Counted from the stretch's first letter, positions 1-11,160 are shown. The stretch is 64,000 bases of DNA from Larix kaempferi (GCA_027924585.1 BSBM01000047.1:25178501-25242500), one strand, 5' to 3'. The notes: generated by a model not told the origin, from the letters alone. Numbers and translations are program-made.

Positions 1-807
1 AAGAGCTTGAGGTGTTGGTACCCATTCCACTACGCAATCCGGAATTTGTTCCGGTACTACTCCAAATAAACCTTTTGTCCAAAGACTAATGAATGCATCA
101 AATAATTAGATATATTATTAGTCCAACACACAATTCATTGGGCCATTATTCTATTGGGATTATTATCATAATACATTAGATGGGAAGGGAATACTTGTTA
201 TATCACTAATGTATTGTTGGAATAGTTCAATTTTCATAAAATAAGGTGCAAGCAATGTTTTGTTAATCGGCACTTAATGAAAAAGAAACCTGGAGAGATT
301 TGATAAAAAACTTAAACATTTACCTGGAGATTGGGAAATTTCTTATTACTTCTTTTAGTGATCTCACTTCTTTGTAATTATTCTTCTATTTATTTTTATT
401 TTCTATTTTTTAATATTAATTTTTATGTCAAGGATTAATGAATAGAAGATAACAAACGATGAATGAATTTACTGGAGGAGGAAGGAATAAATCAAAAAAT
501 TTACAATTCATTTGGCACTCAATCCGACACTTTTGTCATTAATCCAGGAAGAATATTTTGGGCTCAATTTCTGAGCAATCCATGAGGAATCTGGTGAAAC
601 CGTTCAAAACCCACTTCCCAATTATGGTCATTTACCCTTTAGCGCGGACATATTTCGGAATATCCAAATATATCTAGAGAAAAACGTGCCCGAACATATG
701 TAATTTTTCCAGAATTAGGGTTACAATGTGTTTTGTAAAATTAATAATTTGTTGAACGTCCCAGAGCCTTGGGGATTCTTTTTTATCTTCTCCTTTGAGT
801 ATGAATG

Positions 808-814
808 TATAAAT
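808..814 (+). promoter_or_regulatory. TATA-like box in LTR copy A
   Basis: TATAAAT lies 71 bases upstream of an AATAAA at 885-890, the expected order for a U3-R boundary in an LTR. The copy-B LTR has the same motif near 52924. No experimental start site is implied. Confidence 0.4.
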
Positions 815-1057
815 CAAGGTGTGAAGAGGAGAAGAGGGATCCAATCTTATGGTATGAGAGATATGATATTGTAATTCTGTGAGAAATAAATGAGCATGAC
901 CAGTTTGTAAACAAATAGTTGATCTTTAATGAAGTATTGATTATTGTTGCGTTTTGAGGAGGCTCTTTGTTCTGAGTTAGTTTCCAGGCATGTTTCCCAG
1001 GTCAGGAAGGGCCCCTTGACTTAGGTAACATCCTGCTATTTCCAATTTTTAATTTCA

Positions 1058-1163
1058 TTTTGATTTGTATTTCATTTTTATCTTGGTAATTGTTTTCATT
1101 GTTATGATAATTTTGATTTGTATTTCATTTTTATCTTGGTAATTGTTTTCATTGTTATGATAA
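1058..1163 (+). repeat. 53-bp perfect tandem duplication
   Basis: Two consecutive 53-bp units (1058-1110 and 1111-1163) are identical. The copy-B LTR has only one unit here, so the duplication arose in copy A after the two copies separated, or was lost from B. Confidence 0.85.
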
Positions 1164-2479
1164 TTTTAATTCTGCAGTTGTTTCATTTATAGATCAATCC
1201 ACGATTTGAACACCTATATTCATTTTCAATTCATTACAATCTTTTTTTATCTCTCATACAACAATTGCACGCCTCTTCCTTGCAATTTCCCAATGCATAT
1301 TTACTCCTATGCTATCACTCTCAGTCCAGCACTTCACAACTCAGGTATGCAATTGCACTCCCATTCCTGCACTCACGGATTCTAACTACTTATTTTTCCA
1401 CCCGCGCTTAACAATTATCTCAACATTGTTTCTCTTTATTGATGCCTATATCTCTATTTTTGAATCTCTAGTTAACGTTGCATGTTTTGACTATTCATTG
1501 TGTATATTTCATTTATACATTGTTTTTTCTTTCATCTGATACATATTCATTCTGTGTATATTCTGTTGTCAATATTTAATATATTATGTTTTCTTTGTTT
1601 CTATCATTTATTTCACAGTTTCTTTTGTTTCAAATTAGATGTTTGTTATATCTTTTGTTATATTTGTTTTATATTAGTTCTGTTGTTGTTTGCAATAATT
1701 ATGCTTTCGTAAAAATATATTGTTTGTATATATTACTTTGTTGATTAGTAGTAGCATCTTTAATAGTCTAAATTAGTAATTGTTTTAGTATTTGCTTGTT
1801 ATCATATGAATAATATGTTGTAAATTTTTTTTGTTGTAAATAAAACATTATTACAATGTCGATTTTGTAAATAGATGTTATTATTACTATTTCACCTAGA
1901 AATTCACATCTTCCATTATTTCATATGTGGCGTTAAATTTAGGACAAAACAAAATTTCATATTAACACATCATTGCTCTTTCTTTCACTTCCATTTTATC
2001 ATCTTTCTTTCTTCATTATGTCACATTACTTTCCTTCCATGGCTTCTAGGGTGTATCTTTTCGAGGACAGTTCACTTTCATAGTTCAATCTGAGATTTCA
2101 TTTGCAATTTGTTTTGCTTTGATTTGTTCTTTTGGTAGCTTAAATTTCCTTTTATATTTCTTGCACTTTAATTCATGTACTTTGGATTCTTGCAATTTAA
2201 TTTTACATGCTTTTAATTACCAAAGGTTAGATTTAAGGCCTAACTCATAAGATATGGCCTCTCCATAATGGGCTTCTTCCCTAGGTGTTGAGATAGATAT
2301 CCCCATATATTTGTTTTGTTTATTATAACTGGTGTGTTTTCCGGAATTAGGTCAAGTTAGATTAGGATAGATTAGGCTACATTACTTTGACCCTACACAT
2401 ATCGTGTCGACACCTCTAAGTCTATGGATCATGGTCGATAATTTAATGTCAAACTAATTAGTATATAATTTTACCAACA

Positions 2480-3572
2480 CTGGTTGTCTTTGGGGGGAAT
2501 AATTACACGAGTTAAATAAGTTCTTCAAAACATCGCGGTTTATTGGCTCTCTCTGTACACAATCCCAAATTCAATTCTCAATGGTATGCGCAGAATATTT
2601 TTCAAATTTATATGGTCCGGGGGCAGAGAGAAGAAGAAATATCACTTGGTAAATTGGTTGCAATTGGCCAAACCCAAACAGTTGGGGGTTGGGCATTGAA
2701 AAGCATCTTCTATTTTGCAAAATCCTTATCAGCTAAAAACTTATGGAGGGCCATATTTGCAAACAGCCTCTAGTGCAAAATAATCAAAGAAAAATACATA
2801 AGGAATCTCTCTATTGTGCATTGGCTCCGTCAGAGAAACAAAAGGCTGGAGGGTGCTTCAAACATTTGGATTGGCATGGTTAGATATTCTCAAGTGATTG
2901 AACAATGGCTAGTATGAAAGTTGGGGAATGGAAAGGAGATCCAGATTGGCGAAGATCCAATTTTGGGGGGGTCCGATGTTGTATAAATTATCACAAGAGT
3001 TATTCTGCTTGCTGAGAAATTATGGATATTATACTCTAAACCAGATAGAAACTCAATCTTCAATATGATTGGATTAATCCCCACCATCTAGGACTCTATG
3101 GATCTTTAAGTAGAGAATGGGCCCAATATATGTTGGATTTTAAGATGAGCAATATCCAACTATCTGGCATGAAGGACCTCTTGTTATGGTTGTGGAATGA
3201 GAAAACGGGGTCCATTAATGCTAAAATGGAATATGATTCTTTGTTCTTTGAAACTTTTGATCCACATAAATGGTGGTACAAAGTTTCTTGGAATTGGAAA
3301 GCCACGATGAAAATCATCCTTTTTAATTGGTTGGCTTTGGATAATAGTATTCTAACATGGTATAATTTCTTGTGCAGAGGAGGCACAGGGCCTAATAAAT
3401 GTACTCTCTATTGTGGGGAGGCATAATCAGTGGACCATCTCTTTGTGAAGTGCCTCTTTACTTTGGGGTGTGTAAGATCATTTTTTCTGCAATCAATTTA
3501 AATTTTAATTGGTCTTCTGGGACATTCTCCAAAATCCTACTCTATTGGCATAACAACTGTGACTATTGGGAT
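2480..3572 (+). pseudogene. LINE fragment, RT tail and zinc-binding domain (copy A, 5' half)
   Basis: This is the 3' part of a plant L1-type LINE ORF2. Reading 3130-3426 gives a stretch with WLWNEKTG, NWKATMKIILFNWLALDNSI and then a Cys/His cluster (CTLYC, followed by DHLFVKC after an in-frame TAA), typical of the reverse-transcriptase zinc-binding domain of plant LINEs. Upstream, 2490-3120 is about 90% similar by eye to 51218-51880 of the longer LINE later in the window. The reading frame is broken by stops and frameshifts. The gypsy element at 3573 interrupts it, and the same LINE continues at 13345 with its RNase H domain. The 5' end is lost at the border with the LTR at 2479. Confidence 0.8.
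3568..3572. repeat. Target-site duplication gggat, left
   Basis: The five bases gggat precede the gypsy LTR and recur at 13345-13349 just after the other LTR. Removing the element and one gggat restores a continuous LINE frame through the junction (DYWDDLPCFVSWEI). The same gggat precedes the second gypsy copy at 55615-55619. Confidence 0.9.
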
Positions 3573-4369
3573 TGTTGACACAAACCCAGTCAATAGGGGT
3601 TCCTCAATTTTTCACCCAAACTACCGTGATCTCCTTGAGCACCAGCCCAGATAGGTTTTACCCTATCCAGCAACACCTGCGAAGCAAATGAAGTCTCACC
3701 CGAGATGTTCGAGGGAGAGGTGATGGAACCATGTTTCTTCCGAATGAAGAAGGACCATGTGTGGCTACTTGTAGACTTAGCACATCATTACATACCAGAT
3801 CTAATTACTCACCTTATTCATTAAACAGAGTCACAACATCATTCAACAAATGTTATTGTCAATAAAACCATCAATGCGCAAACAAATCTAACTACATAAC
3901 ATCATTTGAAATAGGAAAAAATCGCAACATTTATAGATTCATATTGCAGATCACATTCATAACATAAAACAGGAAAGGACACAATGGTTCTGCTCAAACT
4001 TCGTCATGTCATATTAACCTTCGCCACAAATCACAGATACATCAACATAATTCTTCTGTCGCATACCCAGATTCAACAAGACCAATATCCAAAACATATC
4101 ACAATAACAATTCTCCAATCCCAGTTATCTATTACTTGCAATATTTCATCTATTTATAGGCTTGCGCCTTTACATTTAGGTCCACTTAGGCAACCACCTA
4201 ACTACTTCTTACCAAACTCTACAAAAAGGATGACCCTAACCCACACAATGCGGTTCAACATAACCCAAAAATACATAAAATACTATTATTTCTTACTTGC
4301 GCGACATCTTTCTCCTTTCACAGCATCCGCGATGCTGCGCAACTGACTCATCAAACCCGCTTGCCAACA
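3573..4369 (-). repeat. Gypsy copy A, 3' LTR
   Basis: A 797-bp LTR starting TGTTGACAC and ending GCCAACA on the plus strand (TGTTG/CAACA inverted ends). It is a direct repeat of 12546-13344. On the minus strand the polypurine tract lies just outside it at 4370-4379. Confidence 0.92.
4151..4158 (-). promoter_or_regulatory. TATA box in gypsy 3' LTR
   Basis: The minus strand reads TATAAATA, followed by GATGAA. The identical motif occurs in the other LTR at 13126-13133 and in copy B at 56201-56208. Confidence 0.55.
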
Positions 4370-4379
4370 GGCCCCCAAC
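4370..4379 (-). other. Polypurine tract of gypsy copy A
   Basis: The minus strand reads GTTGGGGGCC directly before the 3' LTR, the position where plus-strand DNA synthesis is primed in LTR elements. Copy B has a G-rich equivalent at 56420-56430. The tract is short and not pure purine, so the exact extent is uncertain. Confidence 0.5.
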
Positions 4380-5640
4380 ACAATCTTGTGGCTCGCCCTC
4401 GAGCCACGTCAGCTAGACATGGTGTCAATACTCATCCGTTGTTGTACTATTCTTCTGAAACTGTTCTTGTTGTCTAGAGCTTGTTGTCATGTACTTCCCA
4501 AACTGATATGACAATCTTGGCCTCATTGTCATGTACTTCTCAAACTGATACGGTGATCTCAGGCTTGCTGTCATGTACTTCTGAAAATCATCCTCCAGTC
4601 TCTGGGAAGATTGATCATCGATCTCGTCGGCATCGACTGCTGCACTTCACCGTTGTTCCAGACTGAGGAAACGTTCATGAACAACGCTGAGGTGCGAGAC
4701 AGGCCAACTGCTCTTGCACATCTGTTTCACACCCGGGATCACTGACTACCGGGGCCAGGGGGCCTTCACCCCAGCCATTCTGGTGGTCGTGGGGACCACA
4801 AATCTTCAAACTACCACCACGTACTTAGACATATCAGGTGAGAGCTTGTCACCGTTTCTCCCAAGTGTCTGCATCGCTTCCTTCTCTGGTTGCTCAAGCA
4901 CACTTGTCGTTCTGGCCCTCAAAGCACCTGATGTGCTATCACACGAAATGAAATGGATCATTTCCATAGCCTCCTTAGAATTCCTAACTTATCTAGCTTC
5001 CTTCCCCACTTGTAGCTTGGGTTTCTCTCATCTAATAGATACCTCCTTACTCAGCTAACCTCCTGTTCCTGTATTTATGCATTTTCATCGTGTCCTGGAC
5101 GCCTGAATCTAAAATCATTTATGAATCCGTTCGCATAAGTTGTTGATCCTATCATTATACCATTCCACCGTCTCCCGGTGAGGCAGATCCGCAGCACTCA
5201 TGCCCAGACTTTACCTCTTACATGCGAAGCATCGACCATGCTCCCACCTGTTGTCATACGTGCCAACTGTGCGAGATGTCAACCATGTTTCCAACTTGTA
5301 TCATGCGTGCCAAACGTACCCGAATCCATCGTCGACCATGTCAATCTAACGATTGAATCCATCATTATATTCATGTCACTTCACCAAGCGTCGTTGGTTA
5401 ACTGCATTTAACTGTCTGCATTTACTGCGTATTTGTCTTTGTCATGACCTTGCAGTTGTCGCGGCATGGATCCCTAACCGTGCTATCCTTGTTTCTACTC
5501 GCGCATTCTGTTCCTGTTGGTGCACCGTCCTGCCACCTAGTATGCTGCATTTTTTTTCTTTCTCCAATGCGGTTAAGCATCGCGTGACTCCAGGCCCGTC
5601 TTGTAGGGATTCAACCTGCTACCATTCACTAGCTTCGGTA
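4380..5640 (-). pseudogene. Extra coding-like region between integrase and 3' LTR (copy A)
   Basis: About 1.2 kb of minus-strand sequence lies between the integrase end and the LTR. One frame contains a recognisable block around 4780-5000 that includes LEQPEKEA, TLGRNGDKLSPDMSKY and VVPTTT; copy B keeps the same block as an open 62-residue ORF at 56828-57016. The last stretch (GEPQDCVGGLLAGEF-type residues in copy B) runs across the polypurine tract into the LTR. I do not recognise the protein. The position is where some plant gypsy elements carry an additional ORF. It is full of stops in copy A. It could also be a decayed integrase C-terminal extension. Confidence 0.45.
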
Positions 5641-6699
5641 GCATCACTCATCCAACTACTGCAACTGTACTGCGCCTCCTGCAGTAATGATACTAATAAC
5701 ATATGGACTCAGCCAATGCATCTGTAACTTTCTGGGATGCTTCATGAACTTGCTGTCATACAACAGCACCAAGTCACCCTACTGAAACTGTTTATTTTTT
5801 ATATGGCGATAGTGCCAAGCTTTTTTCCGATCCTTCTCCACACGCTGGTGAAAACCTGCAATAAATCGGTCTTCCTCAAGCTGTACCAGTTACTCCAATC
5901 ATTCTTCTAATGTTGCTTCATCATTCATTCCTATCGCTACCGCTATGCGCAGACTCGGAAGAATGTACTCCATAGGCATAAATTCCTCTTGCCCATACAC
6001 CAATTTAAACAGTGTCTGTCCCATCAATCTTTTACAGGTGGTGCGATATGCCCATAAGACTACTAGAATCTTCAAATCCCATTCATCGCGATTTGCGTTA
6101 CAAACCTTTGTAAGAGCATGCTCCAACACCTTGTTGAAGGCCTCCACTGTGTTATTTTTCTGTGGATGATACGGGGTACTCTTCTTATGTTGTATCTAAA
6201 GCTCTTCAGTTAATGCGTTGACTGTGTGATTGATGAAGTGACTCCCCTGATTACTCAACAATATCTTCGGGCATCCAAATCGAGTAACAATGTTGTCAAA
6301 CAAGAACCGTGTTGTTGTCGCAGCAGTGCAATCTACAATAGGTGCAGCCTCCACCCACCTTGTCAAATAATCAGTCGTAGAAATGATGTACCGCGTGCCA
6401 ATTCGCTTCCCAGGTGGGTTGATTGGTCCCACAAAATCCACAGCCCATTTATCAAATGGTTGCAATGTCACTTGAGGTATCAACGACATCTCATCCCTCC
6501 TTGAGGATTTTCCAGTTCTTTGACAAACGTTGCAAGTTCGCGCATAATCTGTCGCATTGTTATGAAGAGTGGGCCACCAAATCCCTGCGTGAAGCACCTT
6601 CCTGGCAATAGCATGATTTCCATAATGTCCGCCAGCCACACCCGCATGTGCCCTTGCCAATATTTTCCCTTGTTCATGAGGTAGGACACAGTTCCTCAA
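5640..6699 (-). pseudogene. Gypsy copy A integrase
   Basis: The minus-strand reading shows an integrase in the usual order. First comes an HHCC zinc-binding region ([12 protein letters not shown], then CNVCQR). Then the catalytic core: first Asp in [15 protein letters not shown], second site in LLSNQGSHF where the usual Asp is Asn (codon 6250-6252), and Glu in NTVEAFNKVLE. A C-terminal GDLVLLYDSKF...HWLSPYV segment near 5700-5800 resembles the gypsy integrase C-terminal barrel. Stops interrupt it near 6195, 5895 and 5780. Copy B keeps the Asp (58301-58303). Family: retroviral-type DDE integrase, which joins element cDNA to host DNA. The Asn change alone would be expected to abolish activity. 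Confidence 0.88.
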
Positions 6700-6711
6700 G
6701 ATCTCATCTGG

Positions 6712-8220
6712 TCAGAGTTTATAAAGTTGTCCAGCGATCAACTGGAAATCCGCGGCCTTAACCACCAACTGCTTCTTCTGATCGGTGGTAAACTCCTTTG
6801 GTGCGGTTCCCGTCGCCAAAAACTGAATTATTTCTTTGTAGTAGTAGTCAGCCACCTTGACTTTGAACAGCCGAGCATTTGGAAACCCATCTTCAATGTT
6901 GGTTGGTTCCTCACCTGTCTCAATTCGTGAGACATGATCCGACCCCGCATTCAAGCGACCGGGCTTCACAATTACCTCAAAATCAAACTCCTGGAAGATA
7001 AGTAGCCAGCGGCATATCTTCCCCCCCAACACATGATTATTGACTAGATATTTCAAAGCAGAATGGTCTGTAAACATCTTGAAATGACCCCCCAACAGGT
7101 AATTCCTAAACTTATGTAGCGCGTATACCATTTCCATACCTTCCCTCTCGGTAGTCGTATAATTTATTTCCGCAGATGACAACTTCCGACTCGCAAAAGC
7201 AATTGGGTGATCCAGATCTCCTTCCCCTGGTTTCACGAGCACCACTCCCAGCACAATCGATGATGCGTCCACATGGACATGGAATTCCTTGCTCCAATCA
7301 GGAAATATCAATATCGGTGTCGAGGCCATCTTAGCCTTCAGCGTCTCGAAACTTACTTGACATTCTAGACTCCATAAGAATACCACATCCTTCTTTAACA
7401 ACTTTTCCATAGGAGTCATGATTGCAACGTAACCACGGATAATCTTGCGATAGTACCTTGTGTGCCCCAGCGTCACTCTCAATTGCTTTACATTTGTCAG
7501 AGGTGTCAAGCTCAAGATCAATGCAATCTTCGTTGGGTCAACCAACAATCCTTGCTTGCAAACAATGTGACCCAACAACATCCCGAATGGTGCGCAGAAA
7601 ATGCACTTCTTCAAGTTCAGCGACATATCATGTTGTCTACATTGCTCCAGCATCAGTCGCAGGTTTTCCAGATGGTCGCTGATCAATCCATAAACTGTCC
7701 AGCCATGCATATAAACTTGCAAAAACTTTTGAATAAACTCTCAGAATGCAGTGACAACAACCCGGGAGAATATCGCAGGTGCGTTCTTTAACCCAAACGG
7801 CATGACAGTGTACTGGAACCAACCCCATTCAGTCACAAACGTTGTCTTGTGGCGGTCCTCTTTCGCGATCCTAATCTGGTGATAACTAGAAAAACCATCC
7901 GTAAAGGAATACATCCCTTGACCGCCCACTCCTTCTAGGACTTCATCAGGGAATGGCATTGGAAATGGATCATGCATACACGCGTCATTCAACTTCCTCA
8001 TGTGGACACAAATCCGTAACTCACTTGTCTTCTTGTCTTGCACCACCATTGGACTAATCCATTCTGATTCCTTGACTGGCTTGATTATTCTAGTGTCCAG
8101 CGTGCGGTCAAGTTCAACTTTGACCCTTTCCTTGTGTCACGGATTTAGTCGATACGGTCACTGCCTTATCGGTTTCACATCTGGCTTCAACGGAATCTTC
8201 ATCTCCCCTAGATTTCAGAG
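6712..8220 (-). pseudogene. Gypsy copy A reverse transcriptase and RNase H
   Basis: The RT spans about 8220-7400. Visible motifs are ESEWISPMVVQDKK, the fingers/palm segment FTDGFSSYHQIRI (catalytic Asp), FQYTVMPFGLKNAPAIFSR, and the active-site loop at 7702-7713, which reads YMHG where copy B has YMDD. A stop near 7740 separates the two RT pieces. RNase H follows at about 7300-6950 with HVDASSIVLGVVL, FASRKLSSAEINYTTTERE and TDHSALKYLV. The downstream connection to integrase (7000-6712) is open and contains KPGRLNAGSDHVSRIE. The order RT, RNase H, integrase is that of Ty3/gypsy elements. Loss of both catalytic aspartates in the YMDD box makes this RT inactive. Confidence 0.92.
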
Positions 8221-8871
8221 GATTCCCTTCATTTCGAAAAACTTCATAGGGAACAAGTCTTGGAACTCATGCAACAGGTCTGTGACCTTCGCCATCATCT
8301 CTTCATCCCAGTAGTCCCCAACATTCGCAAACTTTGGGTTCTCCTCCGTCCCAATGTTGACCTTCCTGAGCTTTAGTGGCTGACTTATCGGATCGGTCGG
8401 TGTGTCAAGTGCTACGACATCCCGAATCCCTTCTGATTCCGTAATATTGATATTCCGCAGGTCATCACCATCCGCTGGCCCTCCAGTAATATTATAACAT
8501 TCCATCATCAACTGCATTTGACAATGCACATGTGGATCCACGAGATATGCAACTGGAACTACCTTCAAAATGACATCGCGGATGAGCTGCAAGGCATTAT
8601 GAACATCTGGATTGGCATATGTAAAAATGAAGGTATGAGTGAAGCAAACCGTCAACTCTAACTAGGTGGTAATATCCCCAAGCAACTCAGCTGCGACATA
8701 CCAAGATCGCGGCATTTCATCCAAAGTGTGGACAAAGGCACGGAACCATTCATCCTTTGGTCGTGAGGCCCACAGAGTCTGACACTCAATTAGATGGCCG
8801 CCGGGGTCATTCCTCCCATCATACTTTCGAGTGTGGTATACCTCTGCATTGCCGAACGGAACCATCATCAA
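8215..8871 (-). pseudogene. Second gag-like block between protease and RT (copy A)
   Basis: The minus-strand ORFs 8871-8662 and 8655-8215 continue in one frame across a single in-frame stop. Residues run KYDGRNDPGGHLIECQTLW, then FVHTLDEMPRSWY, ELLGDITT and LELTVCFTHTF. The spacing of W-Y, the I-T-(W) position and the closing F-x3-F matches the Retrotrans_gag capsid signature, although the element already has a capsid-like gag at 11209-11757. The C-terminal half (LKVVPVAY, MMECYNITGG, ESEGIRDV, FANVGDYWDEE) leads directly into RT. Copy B preserves the block at 60521-61165. I infer a duplicated or acquired capsid-like domain in the middle of the polyprotein; the fold was not tested. Confidence 0.6.
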
Positions 8872-8928
8872 TCGTTGACATTGCGACCACCCAGTAATTG
8901 AATTCTTATGGGTCTCCCACCAATGTGC

Positions 8929-9963
8929 TCAAGTAGCCTTCAACGCCTCCTTCAGCGCCAGCAACCAATGTGGTTCTGACACCTTGCCTTCAAATGCCAC
9001 GAGAAATTCAGTCAACTCGGGCAGTCCGTCGTATACTAGCAATTCAATAGTCTCAGTTGCGACACGGCACAACAAATTTATGAGCAAACCACACTTCCTG
9101 AATGACACCTCACGCATGCGATTCTTCCAGTTCTCTAATGCATCATCAGAGTCGGAAGATGCAGAGCTAAAGCTATGCCAAACGAGTTCACCGTCGTCAG
9201 TCGAATGGATATAGTCTTCCGAAATGTTATATGCGTGATCCCATCTGCTTAATACTTCATCCCTGACTGGTTCAACATACCTTCTCCCTTCAGCCGGATC
9301 CAATGGAGCTATGACTCTGAGGTCTTGGTTTTCAAAGGTCATCAACCACTTCTTGAAATTAATGACTGCCATACTGTCATTGGCCCATCCGATCCCCAGC
9401 AACACAGGATAGGAGCTTCCACCATCGACAACTTCAATAACGTCAAAATCAGCATAGGTTTTCATTCCCTCAATGTCCACAACAAGGCGTGAAACTCTCC
9501 CAATTGGTGTTACTTTGGCCTGATTAGCCAGTCGCAGCTGCACGGGAGACCCATTCAGTGTTGGGCTCCCCATCTTTTGCCATGCTTGCTTTGTTAAAAT
9601 ATTAACATCTGAGCCTAGATCCAAAATGACTGAATCTACGTCGTAGTCCCCAATCGGGACATTCATGTGCATCTCTTTTCCTGTCTTTTTCCTTTGTAAA
9701 GAGTTCACTGCGGACTCTTTTCGTCCCCTGGCCGGTCGATGTAACATACTCTCGATATCGACAAGAGCATCGGGATCTCTTGCCAACGACAAGAAACTTT
9801 CAAAGAAGTTATGCAAAGTACCATACTGTTGCAATGGTCCTTCTCCCGAAGTTGAATCAAAAGCAGGGGGCATGTCGTAGATAATTAACTTACCAAGATC
9901 TCTTCCTATTGCATCACGTGCTTTAAAGAACTTATCTCGCTCAGCATCAATATCAAACTGCAC
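8929..9963 (-). pseudogene. Gypsy copy A protease region
   Basis: An open 344-residue reading contains a retropepsin-like domain. The active-site motif is DLGS at residues 115-118 (ILDLGSDVNIL), in place of the common DTGA/DSGA. The flap/second half includes YADFDVIEVVDG and the hydrophobic-hydrophobic-Gly motif PVLLGIGWAND. After the protease, an acidic Ser-rich linker (SSASSDSDDALENW) leads toward the second gag-like block. A stop after KEALKAT is a TGA where copy B has CGA, a C-to-T change at a CpG. The domain would process the polyprotein. Upstream the frame is interrupted near 10010 and 10290. Confidence 0.82.
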
Positions 9964-10070
9964 CTTCTTCTTTCCATCCAGTCAGATCAGCGGATGCGGA
10001 CCATCTTCCCCTGTCGTCACACCTCCGCGAGTGATAATATCAATGACGGCTTATTTCGTCCTCGGTTCTG

Positions 10071-11160
10071 CTAAAATCGTCGCAACAGTTGGTCCCTGAT
10101 TCTGGTTCGGAGGTGGGTTCGTAGGTTGATTAACATTATGATTTGCATTCTGATTCTGCCGCTGATTCTAGTTCTGCATCTGATTCTGATTTTGCAGCTG
10201 TTCTTGATTCTGAACCTGATTTTGATTCTGAAACTGGTTTTGGTTCTGCAACTGCGGAACATTTCCTGCCTGCCATCTTGCAATCAACTATGGATAGTTC
10301 TCAATAGTGTGATCAATACCAAAACAATACGTACACTATGTTTGCAATTGTAGGCAATCTCTCTGATAGTGTCCCAATACTCCACAATTATAACATTGGG
10401 CAGGTCCGCGACCTCGTCCTCCTCGACCAAAGCCTCCACCTCGTCCTCCTCAGAATCCTCCTTATTGTTGATACTGCAGTTGATTAAATTGTTGCTGCAG
10501 GGGATTTGGTTGCAGCTGAACAAACTGCCCTGGTTAAACATACTACGCTGACTGAACGTACTGTGGAGCCATTTGCATCTGATTATACTGCGGCTGTGGT
10601 ACAAATTGTTGTTGTGGCTGTGGTACAAATTACATCTGTGGTTGAGGTGGCAGCTGGGCCACCTGTGGCTGCGATTGCTATACTACACGATGGTCATCCT
10701 TTACATAATATGAGTCGTACATTCTTTCCTGAAGTAGGCCATATGCACGTCAATCCTTATCTTCATGCCCGATAGACTTACATAATGTACAATACAAATT
10801 CATCGGCTTCGTGACCATCTTCTGCATGTATTGACACTCCTCTTGTTGATGCCCATAAACCTGACAGATGCGGCACCATGGCATACCTCCGCCACTCAAT
10901 GGGTTCGGTGCTCCTGATACTTGGTAGTTGCGGAAATATGGGCAGTTATCCCTGGTGTGTCCCTCTGCGCAACATCAAGTACACCAAACCTCTTCGCGGT
11001 TCTCTTTACCCTTCTTGAGATCTTGCAATTGAATTGTCAGGTTTTCCAGTTGCATCTGGATCTGAGACATGACGGCTGCATTCTCGCCGATAGGTGAAGC
11101 TTCTAACCTCATTGCAATCTCCAGAGCCTCGCTCTGCGTCTCAATGTTTTGTTGCATCAA
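10071..11160 (-). pseudogene. Gypsy copy A nucleocapsid: five zinc-knuckle blocks and Gln/Asn-rich region
   Basis: Five CX2CX4HX4C blocks can be read on the minus strand, each 42 nt: 10942-10983 (CT*CCAEGHTRDNC, with TGA inside), 10834-10875 (CRICQVYGHQQEEC, intact), 10750-10791 (CTLCKSIGHEDKD then TGA where the last Cys belongs), 10354-10395 (CYNCGVLGHYQRDC, intact) and 10294-10335 (CTYCFGIDHTIENY, last Cys replaced by Tyr). Between blocks 3 and 4 the sequence is Gln/Pro-rich with an RGGRG-type Gly/Arg run; after block 5 it is a Gln/Asn-rich tract (10100-10260). Zinc knuckles of this type bind the element's RNA during packaging. Copy B shares both TGA codons. Confidence 0.8.

Larger units (their letters stand above)
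13..2479 (+). mobile_element. Long LTR (about 2.47 kb), copy A
   Basis: The segment starts TGTTGGTA and ends TACCAACA, a perfect 8-bp inverted repeat with the TG...CA ends of LTRs. LINE sequence begins immediately after it at 2480. A TATA-like TATAAAT at 808-814 followed by AATAAA at 885-890 suggests plus-strand transcription, which would leave a very long U5 of about 1.5 kb. A second copy lies at 52131-54526. The five bases on either side (tgagg and ctggt) do not match, so it is not a simple solo LTR with target duplication; it may be the 3' LTR of an element whose body is lost. Short AT-rich ORFs inside it (for example 1309-1539 and 1875-2093) look like chance. Confidence 0.6.

Noticed and set aside
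1309-2093. Overlapping hydrophobic ORFs in the long LTR, repeated at 53269-54139
   Set aside because: They are AT-rich, Phe/Ile/His-biased and shared only because the whole LTR is duplicated; no domain or start context is visible.
10369-10775. Plus-strand Ser/Thr- and Val-rich ORFs over the gypsy nucleocapsid
   Set aside because: They are antisense readings of the Gln-rich minus-strand region.
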